In this document: piece by piece, positions 60,286 through 64,000 of the stretch
How positions within the stretch are numbered: position 1 is the stretch's first letter
Layout: the number at the start of each line of letters is the position of its first letter
Source of the DNA: Rostratula benghalensis
Lineage: Eukaryota; Chordata; Aves; Charadriiformes; Rostratulidae
Reading direction: 5' to 3'
Length of the DNA stretch: 64,000 nucleotides
Assembly (NCBI GenBank): GCA_013399305.1
Contig: VXAI01000160.1
Coordinates: 1,497,253-1,561,252 of the forward strand
Made by a program: the position numbers and the translations under genes
Notes under the pieces: generated by a model
The model's input: the letters and a program-made list of their open reading frames with translations, nothing else
Databases searched by the model: none
What the model was told of the DNA's origin: nothing

Positions 60286-63200
60286 AAAAGAAAGCAACCA
60301 AGCTCAACAGATGATGTTACCAGTCACTAAAAGGAAACAGAGCAAAGTCAGTGCTGTCTCAGGGGCTGACGATGCTAATATTGTCAAATTCAACATGTGC
60401 TTAAATGTTCAGTATATTATGGAAAAATACAACTACATTTAGTCTCACTCAGAAGGAAAATGCATTAATAAAGGCTCGTCAAAAAGAGAAATTAGAAAAG
60501 TACCTGGAAAGAAGAGTAACTGATAGTGTAACATTATGCACAGCCTGTATAGGAAAGGCTGAATGCTTTGTGCAAAGGTGGGGAAAAAATAATTACTTGT
60601 TCAAGTGTCACACACTCAATGACAATAGGCGTTTTGGATAAGATGACATTTGCAGAGCTGCTGCGGCACTTAGCTGGCAGAGTAGAGTATCTCAAATAGG
60701 GCAGTGTAGGACGGCTGAAGCAAAATTCTCAGTAGGAATATGGTAGCAAGTGTCCAGAGAATTGCAGTGACTTGCTTTTGATGTCCTAAATGTACAGATG
60801 TTTCTCCAGAGAGACCCTAAAGATGTTCCTAGAGCTGTGACAGTCTATCCTATGAGTGGGAATGTGGAAAGCTTTAAACCCTCAGGCCATCAACATACCA
60901 GTTTTTAGAAATGTATGCCAAGGCATTTAAAACTATCATATCAAAATAAAATGTTCAGGAGACTTAATGTGTAGATTAGCGAATTTGTTTTACAATAACA
61001 GCTCTGGAGCAATAATAATGAATTTCCGTATAATAGTAGCTGCATAACTTTTGGATACATATCTGTAATATCAATGTTTCATAAGCACTACCTGTCTCTT
61101 GAGGGTGGGGAGGGGATTGTCTTGTCTTGTAGTGAATGTGCTGCCTGCTTTGTCAGGAAGCAAGTGACTAAAAGTTTTAATTTATAGCGGCGTTCACTTT
61201 GGAAAAGTGATAGCACTACATTTTTACAGTGATCCAAAATATTATTACATAGCTAAAAGTGTTTTTGCTTACTACAAAGAAAGCAAAACAAAGCAACAGG
61301 TATGGATTAAGATCCTATATAGTTTAATGGTTTGTCAGAAAGATATGGAGGTGTCATTACCTATGTAATACAATAAATAAAAAAAAATTTATAGAAAGAG
61401 AGCTTTGAATCCCCCCAAGCTTTTTCAGTTGTTCTCTGTTTTAAAATCCTGCAGAGCAAAATAAAATAAAAGATGTACTCTAGTGTTGTACATAGATGTT
61501 TTTTTAAAGGAGAGAATTTGTTGTCATGCACATGCCTTCTTTGCCAGATTTCACCCTTGAGTAGATTCTTAAAGGCTAGTTATTTTTTTGTCATAGAATT
61601 GACGGCTGAAACTGAACCATTGCAACTCTGGTAGACAACACTATAATAAAGTGAGTAAAATACCTCTAAATATAAGAGCTGATTATTGTATTTATTACCG
61701 TGAGATCTAATCCAGAAATGAAAGCAATGGGTTTTGTTTTTAAAAATGTGTGTAGGTTGTTCACTTACAGTGACTTAATCTCAAAATCCCTTGGACATGA
61801 GAGCTGTGAATCAGCTGGCCTGTGATTTGATGCCAATATTCAGAAAATTAGAGACAGAAAAGCAGAGCTCTGCCTCAAGTGTCCCTGAGCATGAGGGTTA
61901 AAGAATAAAACTGTTTAGAAAGTTTTTCACAATAGGAAGACAGCTGTCGCCACAAGTTTGTGGAGATCTCGGGGTGTCGCTGGCACTTGTGAATGACTAA
62001 CTGATTGAGACTTCTGATTTATAAAGAAATAAAATTAGTGTAAGAATTTTGAAAACCTAACCCCTACCCTACCTGCAAGATAATCTGAATAAAACGACAG
62101 ATCATTTGGATATATGAATGACAACTTTGAAGGTATTTTTGGCATACCTGTCCCAACTGTGAGCTAATTTTTAGTTTGAATAAGGACATAATCATGGGTT
62201 AATTATAATCAGCATACTTCTCTTTTGTAAGTAATGTCTCCTGCATGCATAATTTGCAATGTAGTCCAAAAGGATTTGTTTCAGCAAATGAATTAGCAGG
62301 TAGGGGCAACATAGCTCAGGACCCTTAAAACTCAGAGACAGTTTCACCAGGGTGAACAGAGAATAACAGCTTATTTTACCCAGATTTTACTCAAATTTTG
62401 GAGCACATTTTGACTTCTATGCTACCCTAGGTGGGTTGGTGCTGATGTCCAATGAGCTAGTTTATAGCTAGCTTGCTGGGTTGGGGCAACCACCAAGCTG
62501 GAGGATAGCGAAGCACAGATGCTCCGATGGACACACTGTTAGCCTGTAGGAGATTTACAGGTTAAAATTCTGGTGGCAATTGTGGCAGAAATGCCAGTTC
62601 CCAGTAACACAGTCATTGCTGAGAGGAACACAAATGCATGAAGAGATCTTCATCTCAAGCTCATGAAGCATCTGAGGGTGATATTTTTAAGTTGCAAGTT
62701 ACTAGTGAAAGTCCTCTCCAGACTCTAGCCTGCATATCAGAAATACCCGACGATAGTAATACATAAGGAGAGGTTAAAATTTTCAAAATAAAAAATACTG
62801 GCCACAACTTTCAACCCCTGGGAGTTTTAGCCATCTGAATGGTGAAGAATTTGGCATTTTAGCTGACTATCCCTGCAACACACTCTCAGGTTGTATTTTT
62901 CTCTAAAAACAGCAAGAAACAAAGGAACTGAAGAATGCTGAAACCTTGGCTATATCTTAAAGAGAGAGTTCATTGTTCATTTTGCAACTATCTGTTTCAG
63001 CACTAAAAAGGAAAGAAGGTAGGATAACATTACGTTGTTAGTTTTCTGGGGTTATAATGAAGTTTCTAAGCTATCAAAGAATGAAGTGAATTGCATCTGA
63101 GAAAGAGGTAATGAAAGCACTGTATACAACAAGTAAACACATATCTGCTTGATAAACTTTACTTTGAGCTTTCAAGACCAGATTTTTCTTTATCAGCCTA

Positions 63201-64000
63201 CTTAGAAAACTAAATAGCCAGATAGAGTTTGCTTGGGTGCTTTCTGTACTGCCACATATTATGACAGTACATTTCCTCAGCCAACATAGAAATTCACTAC
63301 TTTTTGATTGTTTGTTTTTGTTTTTTCCATTGTGGATGTGTATGTGAGTATTGCAAAGGCTGGTGGCCCTTTCAGAGGCTGTCTATCCACTTGTACTTCA
63401 AACTCCTTTAAAATGAACGGAATTGCACACTGAAGTTTAAGCATACAGAAAACAGAGAGCATGGAATACAAAAGGTTACATTTTTAGCCAGTAATTGCTG
63501 CTCTTTTAACATTGCCTTTTTCTTTAATATGGTATTAATTCCATCACTAACCTTGCTCCTGAGATCACTTACTGTCAGGGTAAGACAGGAATCCCTCTTC
63601 GTCATCTACACTGTGATCTTTGAATTAAACGGTTTGAATGGGGTATGCACAAGGTACAGTTCCATAGGGTTTATTAAAGGAAATTGTCTTAGCAAATATG
63701 TCTGTTTCATTTGATTCTGAGGAATAATTGGTTAATGAGGGAATGATTACTTTGTTCAGACATGATTACTGAAGAAATGTTTGGTCCATATGTTGCTGAA
63801 TAATGGGAAATTCTCCAGTGAAAGGGGACAATGATTAGAAGAAATAAGATAGCTGGAGAATATATTCCCCAAAGTGTTACACCAGTTTTTGTTAACAAGC
63901 CAACTCTGAGGATAGTGTTTCCCTCAATAGGCATGGAAGTTCAAAATATCTAATCAGTTTAAACTATTTGTTGAAAAAGCACGAGGTAATTTTCTTTGTT
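60286..64000. other. Non-coding stretch, no gene seen
   Basis: No gene, recognised repeat family or CpG cluster to the end of the window. Short plus-strand frames at 60405-60641 and minus-strand frames near 63277-63934 have no recognisable family. Confidence 0.65.

Noticed and set aside
1..64000. CRISPR arrays, operons, phage or mobile resistance modules, rRNA or tRNA genes
   Set aside because: No regularly spaced repeats, clustered long frames, cloverleaf landmarks or rRNA text were seen. The repeats present are avian retroelements.

Overview
The window is nuclear DNA from a bird. The evidence is its repeat content. Five fragments of CR1, the dominant LINE of birds, are present, and three of them end in the (ATTCTATG)-type 3' tail. 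There are also two endogenous-retrovirus LTRs of types I recognise from bird genomes. The rest is AT-rich, CpG-poor sequence with many A/T homopolymers and few microsatellites. It has no operons, no ribosome-binding sites and no densely packed long reading frames. The open frames that exist are short, or fall inside repeats or low-complexity tracts.

No protein-coding gene can be called with confidence. The window is best read as intergenic DNA or the inside of a very large intron. The only exon-like segment I would single out is 12860-13036 (+). It is a frame of 58 codons that follows a plausible 3' splice site and is not low-complexity, but I cannot name a family for it. A second unrecognised frame lies at 14089-14307 (-). 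Both are low-confidence calls.

Layout. 1-3851: plain AT-rich DNA. 3852-4265: old CR1 (-). 4266-12859: no recognised gene. 12860-14355: the two exon-like curiosities. 15448-16257: decayed LTR (-). 18944-19463: CR1 (-) that appears to have lost an internal piece. 25828-26430: internally deleted LTR (+) with a recognisable primer-binding site and some leader. 28411-28595: CR1 reverse-transcriptase fragment (-) containing motif A. 30076-30195: assembly gap, bounded by a G-quadruplex motif and followed by the most CpG-dense stretch I saw. 40592-40733: nested inverted repeats. 48044-48268 and 51539-51862: two similar CR1 3' ends (-) in direct orientation. 56215-56440: a weaker CpG cluster. The remainder is unannotatable by eye apart from simple repeats.

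All recognised CR1 copies and one LTR lie on the minus strand. If the window is intronic, that weakly favours a host gene on the plus strand. I found no evidence of a new biological system. The items worth following up are the 12.9 kb exon candidate, the gap/G-quadruplex/CpG cluster at 30.1-30.9 kb and the hairpin-rich segment at 40.6 kb.
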